A stretch of 64,000 nucleotides of DNA from Cupriavidus taiwanensis LMG 19424 (lineage in GTDB: Bacteria; Pseudomonadota; Gammaproteobacteria; Burkholderiales; Burkholderiaceae). The translations under genes were made by a program, and so were the position numbers. The stretch spans positions 2,418,001-2,482,000 of the forward strand of contig NC_010528.1 of the NCBI RefSeq assembly GCF_000069785.1, read 5' to 3'. Positions 1-7,536 of the stretch are shown in pieces (the stretch's first letter is position 1; every line of letters starts with the position of its first letter). The notes under the pieces are model-generated. The model was not told the origin of the DNA, ran no database searches, and worked only from the letters and a program-made list of their open reading frames with translations.

Positions 1-134
1 CAGTCGAGTTCGGTGTATTCCCGGTCGAACCAGCGCCAGGCGGCATCCTCGGTGACCGCGGCCAGCTCGTCCGGACCGATCGTGAAGTCAAATTCCTTGC
101 CGCTGCCGAACACCACCGTAAGCGTACGTGCCAT
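1..134 (-). CDS. hypothetical protein, N-terminal fragment
   Basis: An open frame runs leftwards off the window from an ATG at 134 and gives 44 residues beginning MARTLTVVFGSGKEFDF. The fragment is acidic and soluble, with no signal peptide or membrane segment. A GGGAGCC stretch a few bases upstream could serve as ribosome binding site. I do not recognise the family from this fragment, and the C-terminus is outside the window. It is divergent from the ChaC-type gene. Confidence 0.5.
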   Translation of the reverse strand, partial: MARTLTVVFGSGKEFDFTIGPDELAAVTEDAAWRWFDREYTELD

Positions 135-388
135 CGCAGGCTCCCTGGGTTGGATGGAGGCCCCATTGTAAGGACTCGGCGGCGCCAGCGGCGTGCAATT
201 CGCGCTGTCCTGATCCGCGACAAGGCGCGGCGGAGCGCGGCCATGGCGGGTGGCAACGGCGGCACGCGGCCCGGACCGTTGTCTGGCGCCCACACCCGGA
301 CCGCTGACTCGGACAATTCCGAGCAAAAGTGCCACTTGTGGCATTTCCCGCGCCTGCCCGGGACGCCGCTTTGATTTATGCTTGCAGC

Positions 389-1150
389 ATGGGCATCACG
401 CGACAGGACCTCGAATCCGACCGGCTGCGCACCTCGCTGTGCAGCACCCCGGTTGCGTCCTCGCTGTTGCCCGAGGCCGCGCTGGAGCAGTCGCTGGCCG
501 ATACGCTGGCGCGCCGCCCCGACGATCCCGCGCTGGGCGGCGATGTCTGGGTGTTCGGCTACGGCTCGCTGATCTGGAACCCGATGGTGGTGCACACCGA
601 GCGCCAGCGCGCCACGGTGCACGGCTACCACCGCGGCTTCTACCTCTATTCCCGCATCAACCGCGGCACCTGGGACAATCCCGGGCTGGTGCTGGGCCTG
701 GACCGCGGCGGCTGCTGCCACGGCATGGTGTTCCGCGTGCCCAGCCAGGTAGTCGAGCAGGAGTTCCGCGTGCTGTGGCGCCGCGAGATGCTGACCGGCG
801 CCTACCATCCCCGCTGGCTGCGCATCCGCGTCGGCACCCCCGGCGCGCCGGAGCAGCGCGCGCTGGCCTTCGTCATGAACCGTTCCCACGAGGCCTACGC
901 CGGCCGCTTGCCGGACGCCAGCGTGGTGGAACGGCTGCGCCACGCCACCGGCCTCTACGGCCCGGCGCGCGAATACCTGCAGCAAACCCTGCTGGGACTG
1001 GCCACCAACGGCGTCGACGATCCCTACCTCGGCCGGCTCTGGCGCCAGCTGCAGGCGGGCGATGCCGCCGATGCCGACCATGCCGGCCGGGCCGCGGCCC
1101 ACGCACCGGACGACGCCCCGCTGCCGGCCAGCCCTCGCGAAACCGTCTGA
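389..1150 (+). CDS. ChaC-family gamma-glutamylcyclotransferase
   Basis: Predicted cytosolic gamma-glutamylcyclotransferase of 253 aa, the family that cleaves glutathione to 5-oxoproline and Cys-Gly. The sequence shows the family signature VFGYGSLIWNP near residue 52, which forms the substrate-binding loop, and a REMLTGAY segment whose Glu fits the catalytic acid. The ATG at 389 was preferred over an in-frame ATG at 329 because family homology begins shortly after it and the extra 20 residues are low-complexity. The ankyrin gene begins 17 bases after the stop, so the two are probably co-transcribed. Family assignment is firm; the exact physiological substrate is inferred. Confidence 0.88.
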   Translation: MGITRQDLESDRLRTSLCSTPVASSLLPEAALEQSLADTLARRPDDPALGGDVWVFGYGSLIWNPMVVHTERQRATVHGYHRGFYLYSRINRGTWDNPGLVLGLDRGGCCHGMVFRVPSQVVEQEFRVLWRREMLTGAYHPRWLRIRVGTPGAPEQRALAFVMNRSHEAYAGRLPDASVVERLRHATGLYGPAREYLQQTLLGLATNGVDDPYLGRLWRQLQAGDAADADHAGRAAAHAPDDAPLPASPRETV

Positions 1151-1167
1151 GCCCAGGAGCTGCCGCC

Positions 1168-1968
1168 ATGACGCGCCCCGCCACCCGCACCCGCAGACAA
1201 GCACTCAATGAGTTGCTGGGGCTGGTGGGCTTGCTGATGGGCGGCGGCTTGCTGGCGGCGCAGGGCGGCCAGACCCTGGCGGCACGTCCGGCGGGCGGCG
1301 CCTCCAGCCCGACCGCGGCGGGCCCGTCGCGCAGCCCCGCAACGCAGGCGCCGGCACGCCGCGACGCCATCGGCACGCTCGACCGCAACCTGATCACCGC
1401 CGCCAGCGCCGGCGACCAGGCGCTGGTGTCGCGCCTGCTGGCAGCCGGCGCCTCGGCCCGCGCCGCCGACGAACGGGGCCACAGCGCGCTGCTGGCGGCC
1501 GTGCAGAACCACCGCACCGAGGTCGCGCGCACGCTGCTGCTGGCCGGCGCCGACGTCAACCTGAAGGATGCCGACGCCAACAGCCCGTTCCTGCTGGCGG
1601 CAGCCACTGGCCAGGCCGACATGGTCCGGCTGGCGCTGGCGCATGGCGCCGACCTCGCCAGCACCGACCGCTACCATGGCACCGCGCTGATCGCGGCCAG
1701 CCAGCAGGGCCATGTGGAAGTGGTGAAGCTGCTGCTGAAGGCCGGCATTGCCGTCGACCACGTCAATGACCTGGGCTGGACCGCGCTGCTGGAGGCGGTG
1801 ATCCTCGGCGACGGCAGCGCGCGCTACGAGGATACGGTGCAGCTGCTGCTGGATGCGGGTGCGGACGCCAACCTGCCCGACCGCGAAGGCGTGACCCCGA
1901 CGCGCCATGCGCGCGAACGCGGCTACAAGACCATGGTGAAGATGCTGATGCGGGTGCGCGGGCATTGA
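1168..1968 (+). CDS. ankyrin-repeat protein with N-terminal export or anchor segment
   Basis: A 266-aa protein. Residues about 8-35 are a basic RTRRQ stretch followed by a hydrophobic Gly/Leu/Ala-rich segment, consistent with a signal peptide or anchor; the twin Arg could be Tat-like but the motif is incomplete. An Ala/Pro-rich linker follows, then about five ankyrin repeats (GADVNLKDADANSPF, GADLASTDRYHGTALI and similar) to the C-terminus. Ankyrin arrays bind protein partners and have no catalytic residues. Periplasmic ankyrin proteins near redox genes sometimes support oxidative-stress enzymes, but nothing here shows a partner. It follows the ChaC gene closely and ends at a strong terminator. 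Confidence 0.85.
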   Translation: MTRPATRTRRQALNELLGLVGLLMGGGLLAAQGGQTLAARPAGGASSPTAAGPSRSPATQAPARRDAIGTLDRNLITAASAGDQALVSRLLAAGASARAADERGHSALLAAVQNHRTEVARTLLLAGADVNLKDADANSPFLLAAATGQADMVRLALAHGADLASTDRYHGTALIAASQQGHVEVVKLLLKAGIAVDHVNDLGWTALLEAVILGDGSARYEDTVQLLLDAGADANLPDREGVTPTRHARERGYKTMVKMLMRVRGH

Positions 1969-1988
1969 GACCGGGACGCGCAGGAAAG

Positions 1989-2018
1989 AAAAAGGCTGGT
2001 CGCGCGACCAGCCTTTTT
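1989..2018. terminator. bidirectional intrinsic terminator
   Basis: Perfect 9-bp stem (1994-2002 with 2005-2013) flanked by an A-run on the left and TTTTT at 2014-2018. It lies between the convergent ankyrin and acyl-CoA ligase genes and can end transcription from both sides. Confidence 0.9.
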
Positions 2019-2035
2019 CGTGCCACGAAGCGGAC

Positions 2036-3751
2036 TCAGGCCGACGGCGCAGCGCTTGCCGCGGGATTGCGTGCGTTCTCGCTTTCCTGCAATTGCCGCC
2101 ACATCACCTTGCCGGTACCGGACTTCGGCAGCGCCTCGACGAATTCCACCACGCGCGGGTACTTGTAGGCGGCCATGTTGTCCTTGGCCCAGTCGATGAT
2201 CTGCTCCGGGGTGGTCTTGCCCCTGGCATGGGCGCGCAGCACCACCACCGCCTTGACGGTCTCGCCGCGGTACGGGTCGCGCGTGCCGATGATGCAGGCC
2301 TCCTGCACGTCGGGGTGCTTGTACAGCAGGTTCTCGACCTCGGCCGGCCACACCTTGAAGCCCGACGCATTGATCATGCGCTTGAGCCGGTCGGTGATGA
2401 AGTAGTAGCCCTCTTCGTCCATGCGGCCCAGGTCGCCGGTGCGGAAGAAGGTCTTGCCCTCGAATTCGATGAAGGCCTCGCGGGTGGCATCCTCCTTGCC
2501 CCAGTAGCCCTTGAACACCTGCGGCCCGCTGACGATGATCTCGCCGATCTCGTTGGGCGGCAGCTCCTTCAGCGTGACCGGGTCGATCACGCGCGCGTCG
2601 GTGTTGAAGGTGGGCACGCCCAGGCACTGCAGCTTGGGCCGGTCCGACGGGTTGCTGTGGGTCGGCGCCATGGTCTCGGACAGGCCGTAGCCTTCCAGGT
2701 AATTCAGCCCGAACTGCTCGCGCAGGCGCTCGGCCACCGCCTGCGGCATGGCCGCGCCGCCCCCGCCGATATAGCGCAGGCTCGACAGGTCGAACTCGGC
2801 CAGGTTGGGGCTGGCCAGGAAGTCGATCACCATGGTCGGGATATTGGTCCAGTGCGTGACCTGGTAGCGCGAGATCAGCCGCCCCGCCACTTCGCGGTCC
2901 CAGCGCGGCAGCATCACCACGGTGGCGCCGCTGTAGATCGGGCCGTTCATGCCGTACTGCATGCCGGTGACGTGGAACAGCGGCAGCACCGACAGCACCA
3001 CCGATTCCGCGCCCGACCCGGACCAGGTCGCGCCGCCGACGATGTTGTGCATCACCGAGCGGTGGGTGTGGATGCAGCCCTTGGGGAAGCCGGTGGTGCC
3101 CGAGGTGTACGGCATCACCGCCATGTCGTCCGGGCCGGCGGTATGCGGGCCCGGCTGCAGGCCTGCGCCGAGCGCGTCAGCCCACTTGGTCGCGCCGGCG
3201 GGCAACGGATGCGGCGTGGTCAGCCAGGCCGGCGGCGCGTCTTCCGGATGTTCATGGGCCGGCGGCAGTGCGTCGGCATATTGGGTCACCAGCAGGTGTT
3301 GCAGGCGTTGCGCCGGCTCCAGTTCGGCCTGGGCCTGTTCGACCCCGGCGGCGAGGTCGGCGGTGAAGATCGCCACGCGGGCCTGGGCGTCGGTGACGTA
3401 GTGCTTGAATTCCTCGGCGCGGTTCATCGGATTGACCGGCACCACCACCGCGTCGGCGCGCAGGATGGCGTAGTAGCTGACGATGAACTGCGGGCAGTTC
3501 TGCATGTACAGCAGCACCCGGTCGCCCTTCTTCACGCCCGCCTTTTGCTGCAGCCAGCCCGCCAGCGCGGTGGCCTGGGCCTCCAGTTCACGGAAGGTGA
3601 TGGCGTTGCCGAAGTAGCGGATCGCGGCCTTGTCGGCATAGCGCAACGCCGAGACCTCCAGGTTTGCCCACAGCGAAGTTTCCGGCAGCACGATGGCAGC
3701 CGGCAGGCGCTTTGGCCAGAACTGGAAATGCGGGCGGGCGGGGATCGGCAT
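2036..3751 (-). CDS. AMP-forming acyl-CoA ligase (long-chain fatty acid type)
   Basis: ANL-superfamily adenylating enzyme, 571 aa, predicted to activate a fatty or other carboxylic acid to its CoA thioester via an acyl-AMP. The P-loop-like motif YTSGTTGFPKG and the later GYGLSET and TGDLGRMDEEGYYFITDR motifs are intact, and the C-terminal catalytic lysine region (PKSGTGKV) is present. The start at 3751 is supported by an AGGAGA ribosome binding site; the longer frame back to 3799 lacks one. The gene is monocistronic, ends at the bidirectional terminator, and is preceded by a promoter with a palindromic operator in its spacer. Acid specificity cannot be read from sequence. Confidence 0.9.
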   Translation of the reverse strand: MPIPARPHFQFWPKRLPAAIVLPETSLWANLEVSALRYADKAAIRYFGNAITFRELEAQATALAGWLQQKAGVKKGDRVLLYMQNCPQFIVSYYAILRADAVVVPVNPMNRAEEFKHYVTDAQARVAIFTADLAAGVEQAQAELEPAQRLQHLLVTQYADALPPAHEHPEDAPPAWLTTPHPLPAGATKWADALGAGLQPGPHTAGPDDMAVMPYTSGTTGFPKGCIHTHRSVMHNIVGGATWSGSGAESVVLSVLPLFHVTGMQYGMNGPIYSGATVVMLPRWDREVAGRLISRYQVTHWTNIPTMVIDFLASPNLAEFDLSSLRYIGGGGAAMPQAVAERLREQFGLNYLEGYGLSETMAPTHSNPSDRPKLQCLGVPTFNTDARVIDPVTLKELPPNEIGEIIVSGPQVFKGYWGKEDATREAFIEFEGKTFFRTGDLGRMDEEGYYFITDRLKRMINASGFKVWPAEVENLLYKHPDVQEACIIGTRDPYRGETVKAVVVLRAHARGKTTPEQIIDWAKDNMAAYKYPRVVEFVEALPKSGTGKVMWRQLQESENARNPAASAAPSA

Positions 3752-3801
3752 GAAGGGTCTCCTGTGCGGTCTCGCGGACCGGGTCTGTCGTATGGTCAAG
3801 G

Positions 3802-3831
3802 ACTATAACCGAACGATCGTTCTATTTTCAA
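3802..3831 (-). promoter_or_regulatory. sigma70 promoter with operator palindrome in the spacer
   Basis: Read on the minus strand: -35 TTGAAA (3831-3826), 18-bp spacer, -10 TATAGT (3807-3802). The spacer contains the perfect 12-bp palindrome GAACGATCGTTC (3811-3822). A repressor bound there would block RNA polymerase. The shape resembles TetR-family operators that control fatty-acid genes in beta-proteobacteria; the identity of the regulator is inference. Confidence 0.75.
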
Positions 3832-3949
3832 CCGGTGACTACCCGCACCGCGGCGCTCGCCGCTGAGGTCTGGCGTTGCATTCGGCGACTTCGCCCTCAC
3901 AATAGGGGTACCGATCCCCATTCCCACCTCCCCCCTCCAGGATTCCCCC

Positions 3950-4795
3950 ATGAGCGACGTCACCCTGCAGAATTTCGAAACCGAAGTGATCGACGCCTCG
4001 CGCCAGATGCCGGTGCTGGTCGATTTCTGGGCCCCGTGGTGCGGCCCCTGCCGCACGCTGGGCCCGATGCTCGAACGCCTGGAAGCCGAGGCCGACGGCC
4101 AGTGGAAGCTGGCCAAGGTCAATGTCGACGAGAACCAGGAGCTGGCCGCGCACTTCGGCGTGCGCAGCATTCCGCATGTGGTGGCGATTGCCGACGGCCA
4201 GGCGGTGGACCAGTTCACCGGCGTGCTGCCAGAGTCAGGCCTGCGCGAGTTCCTGGCCAGGCTGGCGCCGGGCCAGGGCCGGTCGCCGCTGGACGATGCC
4301 ATGGAACTGGCCGCCGCGGGCAACCGCGACGGCGCCGAGACCCTGTTCGCCGATGCGATCGCGGCGGATCCGGAATCCGATGCCCCGCGCCTGGCCTATA
4401 TCGGCTTCCTGCTAGACGGCAACGCCATCGACCGCGCCAGGACCGAGTTCGCGGCGCTGTCGCCGCGCGCTGAGCAGGCAGATGGCTACGGCGCGCTGCG
4501 CACGCGCATCGAGGCGATGGAGAACGCCGCCGGCCTGCCCGATGCGGCCACGCTCGCCGGCCGCATCGACGCCGATCCGCGCGACCTCGCCGCGCGCATG
4601 GACCTGGCGCGGCTGATGATCGCGCAGCAGCAATACGAGCCCGCGCTGGAACAGCTGCTGGCGATCGTGCGCACCGACCGCGGCTTCGAAGAAGATATCG
4701 GCCGCCGGACCATGCTGTCGGTGTTCGAGATGCTGGCCGACCGGCCGGACGTGGTGTCGCGCTGGCGCCGCCAGCTGAGCACGTCGCTGAACTGA
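3950..4795 (+). CDS. cnoX: thioredoxin-TPR chaperedoxin (CnoX/YbbN family)
   Basis: 281-aa cytosolic protein with an N-terminal thioredoxin domain (about residues 1-110, active site WAPWCGPC) followed by TPR-type helical repeats to the C-terminus. CnoX proteins hold unfolding proteins and hand them to GroEL/DnaK during bleach stress. The E. coli member has lost the first active-site Cys, whereas this one has an intact CGPC, so it should have real thiol-disulfide activity as in Caulobacter-type members. Start ATG at 3950 follows an AGGA stretch. The gene is divergent from the acyl-CoA ligase. Confidence 0.9.
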   Translation: MSDVTLQNFETEVIDASRQMPVLVDFWAPWCGPCRTLGPMLERLEAEADGQWKLAKVNVDENQELAAHFGVRSIPHVVAIADGQAVDQFTGVLPESGLREFLARLAPGQGRSPLDDAMELAAAGNRDGAETLFADAIAADPESDAPRLAYIGFLLDGNAIDRARTEFAALSPRAEQADGYGALRTRIEAMENAAGLPDAATLAGRIDADPRDLAARMDLARLMIAQQQYEPALEQLLAIVRTDRGFEEDIGRRTMLSVFEMLADRPDVVSRWRRQLSTSLN

Positions 4796-4866
4796 AGCTG
4801 ATGCGGGCCCGGCGCGGTAAACTGGCGGATTCTCAGTTCCGCCGTATCCCCGATTCGCCCGCCGCC

Positions 4867-5244
4867 ATGACCGCGCCCCGCCTGATCGACTTCAAGACCG
4901 AACCCGCCCCCAGCCATGACCGCCCGCGCCCCGACCGGCTGGTGTCGGGCAATCCGGACCGCACCACCTGGACGCACTACAGCGCGCAGCACGGCGATTT
5001 CGATTGCGGTATCTGGGCGTGCGAGCCCGGTGCGTGGCGCATCGCCTTCCCGGCGGGGAAGGAAGAATTCTTCCACATCATCAGCGGCCGCATCCGCATC
5101 AGCGACGACAGCGGCCAGGCCAGCGAATTCGGCCCCGGCGACGCCTGCGTGATCCCGGGCGGCTTTACCGGCGTGTTCCAGGTGCTGGACCCGGTGCGCA
5201 AATACTTCGTGGTGATCGACCGCGACGCGGCGCGCCAGGCCTGA
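4867..5244 (+). CDS. cupin-domain protein
   Basis: Small single-domain cupin of 125 aa. The pattern of the (S)-ureidoglycine aminohydrolase-like cupin family is visible: a Trp/Gly-rich strand (IWACEPGAWRIAF), the KEEFFHIISGRIRISDD core and the second motif FGPGDACVIPGGFTGVF. Only one clear His remains in the first metal motif, so metal binding and catalysis are uncertain. The ATG at 4867 starts the conserved part; an upstream ATG at 4801 would add 22 unconserved residues. Role unknown; such proteins are often stand-alone enzymes or binding proteins. Confidence 0.75.
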   Translation: MTAPRLIDFKTEPAPSHDRPRPDRLVSGNPDRTTWTHYSAQHGDFDCGIWACEPGAWRIAFPAGKEEFFHIISGRIRISDDSGQASEFGPGDACVIPGGFTGVFQVLDPVRKYFVVIDRDAARQA

Positions 5245-5275
5245 GCGCCGGGTCTGAACGCCACATCCGCGGCGA

Positions 5276-5716
5276 TCACGCCGCCGTGGCAGGGCCTTCG
5301 ATCAGCGTGAAGCCGTTTTCGCGCATATGCTCGACCATCATCGCGTCCATCGACTTGACGTGATGGTCGAACCAGCCTGACAGCTCTGCCACCAGCCGGC
5401 GCCCAAGCTGGAATTCGGCATCGCTGTGCACCTTGTCGCGCACCGCGACGGCCACCGCCAGCACCTGCTGGTGCTCGCCCGCGTGGCAATGGCGCGGGCC
5501 GAAGCCCATGGCTTCCATCCACTGCTCTTCCTGGGCGAAATGATGGCGGGTGTGGTCGATCCATGCGTCCATCGCCGCCAGGAAGGCGTTGTCGTCGGCG
5601 CTGGCAACCGCTGCCAGCAGCTGCACGAATTCGGCGTGGGTGGCGTCGGTGACCGGTTCGCCCAGGTGCAGGTGGTCCGGCAGCCCGGCGGAGGAAAGCT
5701 GGTCTTTGGCGTCCAT
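5276..5716 (-). CDS. bacteriohemerythrin
   Basis: 146-aa hemerythrin-fold protein predicted to bind oxygen at a non-haem di-iron centre. The iron ligands are visible in order: a His in ATHAEF, HTRHHFAQEEQW, a His in HAGEHQQVL and the WFDHHVKSMD motif. This is the length of single-domain bacterial hemerythrins. The start at 5716 (MDAKDQ) was chosen because the frame to its right is low-complexity and unconserved. Divergent from the P-loop kinase. Likely oxygen carriage, storage or sensing in the cytoplasm. Confidence 0.88.
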   Translation of the reverse strand: MDAKDQLSSAGLPDHLHLGEPVTDATHAEFVQLLAAVASADDNAFLAAMDAWIDHTRHHFAQEEQWMEAMGFGPRHCHAGEHQQVLAVAVAVRDKVHSDAEFQLGRRLVAELSGWFDHHVKSMDAMMVEHMRENGFTLIEGPATAA

Positions 5717-5849
5717 GGGAGGCGGCGGCAAGCGTGGAGAAAAACGGCAAGGATACCGAATCAGCGGGACCCAGGCCTGATCTGGCGCAAGCGAGCGGGT
5801 ATGCTGTGGGCAATGCGGCCGGTCCGTCACCCCTACCGTCTTTCGCTCC

Positions 5850-6428
5850 ATGCCACGACTGATTTTCTTCTGCGGCCATGCCGGCACCGGCAAGACCACC
5901 CTCGCCCACCGCCTGATCGGCCCGCTGATGCAGGCCACCGGCGAGCCGTTCTGCCTGCTCGACAAGGACACGCTGTACGGCCGCTACAGCGCCGCGGCCA
6001 TGGCCGCCATCACCGGCGACCCCAACGACCGCGACAGCCCGGCCTACCTGGACCACCTGCGCGACCCCGAATACCAGGGCCTGCTCGACACCGCGCGCGA
6101 GAACCTGGCGCTGGGCATCAGCGTGATCGTGATCGGCCCGCTGTCGCGCGAGGTCCGCGCCCACCTGCTGAACGACCCGGACTGGCTGCAGGTGCCGGCC
6201 GGCACCACCGTGCGCACGGTCTGGGTCCACCTGCCGGAGGACGAGGCCCACGCGCGCATCGTCCGCCGCGGCAATCCCAACGACGCCTACAAGCTGGCGC
6301 ACTGGGACGCGTACCGGACCCGGCGCTTTATGCCCGCGCCCGCCGACTATCCGGAACTGATCTTTTTCGACAACCAGGCACCGGCGCAGGCCGACATCGA
6401 CGCGCTGCTGCGCGCGCTGAGCGCCTGA
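5850..6428 (+). CDS. P-loop ATP-binding kinase-like protein
   Basis: 192-aa protein with a Walker A motif GHAGTGKTTLA at residues about 9-19 near the N-terminus, as in small-molecule kinases of the AAA_33 (zeta-toxin/gluconate kinase-like) type. A second conserved segment, FVHLPEDEAHARIVRRGNPND-like (actual start VWVHLPEDEAH), matches the lid and arginine region of these kinases. No membrane segment. The substrate is unknown. No antitoxin-like partner is adjacent, so a toxin role has no support. Confidence 0.7.
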   Translation: MPRLIFFCGHAGTGKTTLAHRLIGPLMQATGEPFCLLDKDTLYGRYSAAAMAAITGDPNDRDSPAYLDHLRDPEYQGLLDTARENLALGISVIVIGPLSREVRAHLLNDPDWLQVPAGTTVRTVWVHLPEDEAHARIVRRGNPNDAYKLAHWDAYRTRRFMPAPADYPELIFFDNQAPAQADIDALLRALSA

Positions 6429-6457
6429 ACGCATGAACGCCGTGGCGGCGCATGGCC

Positions 6458-7327
6458 TCAGCCGCGCGCGATCGCGCCGATCACCGCCGACGCCGCGACC
6501 AGGCCGAACACCGCCGTCACCGCCACCGACGAGCCGAAGCCCGCGCAAGCCAGCCCGTGCGGCCCGCGCGCGGCGGGCGAGCCGGACGGAACCTCCGGCG
6601 GCGGTGCCTCGTCGATCTCGCAGGCCTGCTGCTCGGGCTCCGGGTATTGCAGCGGCTCGTCGGAATAGACCGCGGCGATGCCGAACTTCTTTTTCGGGTC
6701 GCGGGTAAAGCCCCACTGCTTGCGCAGGCCGGCGCGCACCTTGGACAGCAGCGGGTCCTGGATCGTGCGCGCAAGGTCGTCGATGCGCACGCGCGTGGGG
6801 TCGAGCTGGCCGCCGGCGCCGCCGCAGGTGATCACCGGCACGCCCTGGCGCCGAGCCCAGCCCAGCATGGCGGTCTTGACGCGGACCGCGTCGATGGCGT
6901 CGATCACATAGTCATAGCCGGCGCCGAGCACGTCCGGCACGTTGTCGACGGTGACGAAGTCGTCGACCTGGGTCACGCGGCAACGCGGGTTGATCGCGAC
7001 AATGCGCTCGGCCATGGCCTCGACCTTGGCACGCCCGTAGGCGTCGCCCAGTGCATGGATCTGGCGGTTGGTGTTGGACAGCGCGATATGGTCCAGGTCG
7101 ATCAGCGTGATACGGCCTACCGCGTTGCGCGCCAGCGCCTCGGCTGCCCAGCTGCCGACCCCACCGATGCCGACCACGCACACGTTCGCCGCCTCCAGCC
7201 GGGCCAGCCCGGCGGCGCCGTACAGCCGCGCCACGCCGCCGAAGCGGCGATGGTAGTCGTCGTCGGCCGGGCTTTCATGGGTCAGCGGCTCGGGCAGGCC
7301 AGCCAGCTCGTGTGCGGCATCATTCAT
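6458..7327 (-). CDS. tcdA: tRNA threonylcarbamoyladenosine dehydratase
   Basis: E1-like ThiF/MoeB-fold enzyme, 289 aa, which cyclises t6A37 of ANN-decoding tRNAs to ct6A using ATP. The N-terminal RFGGVARLYG motif, the nucleotide-binding VVGIGGVGSWAAEALARN loop and DLDHIALSNTNRQ follow the family exactly. As in E. coli TcdA the C-terminus ends in a hydrophobic segment (about residues 258-286) that may tether it to the membrane. Start at 7327 was chosen by family length; it lacks a clear ribosome binding site, and an in-frame ATG at 7375 is possible. Divergent from the AsmA gene. Confidence 0.9.
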   Translation of the reverse strand: MNDAAHELAGLPEPLTHESPADDDYHRRFGGVARLYGAAGLARLEAANVCVVGIGGVGSWAAEALARNAVGRITLIDLDHIALSNTNRQIHALGDAYGRAKVEAMAERIVAINPRCRVTQVDDFVTVDNVPDVLGAGYDYVIDAIDAVRVKTAMLGWARRQGVPVITCGGAGGQLDPTRVRIDDLARTIQDPLLSKVRAGLRKQWGFTRDPKKKFGIAAVYSDEPLQYPEPEQQACEIDEAPPPEVPSGSPAARGPHGLACAGFGSSVAVTAVFGLVAASAVIGAIARG

Positions 7328-7536
7328 ACAGGAAGGAGCGGATTTCGGGACGCGGGCGATGCCGGACGCGGCCATACCGGGGCAAAAAATCCGGCATTTT
7401 CCGGCGGCGATGTCAGCCAGTCCCCGACAAGGACGGGAAGCGCGCAACTATACAATAGACCTGCAGTGGTCCGTTCGCCGCGCCGCGCCGCGCGGGATCC
7501 GCGGGCCCTCGCCCCCGCCAGCCAGGAGCCCGCCTC

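Noticed and set aside
2093..3808. Long open frame on the plus strand opposite the acyl-CoA ligase gene
   Set aside because: It reads as His/Gly/Arg-rich low complexity with no motif, typical of antisense frames in GC-rich genes.
5850..6428. Zeta-toxin call for the P-loop kinase
   Set aside because: Only the general P-loop kinase pattern is visible and no antitoxin-like gene is adjacent.
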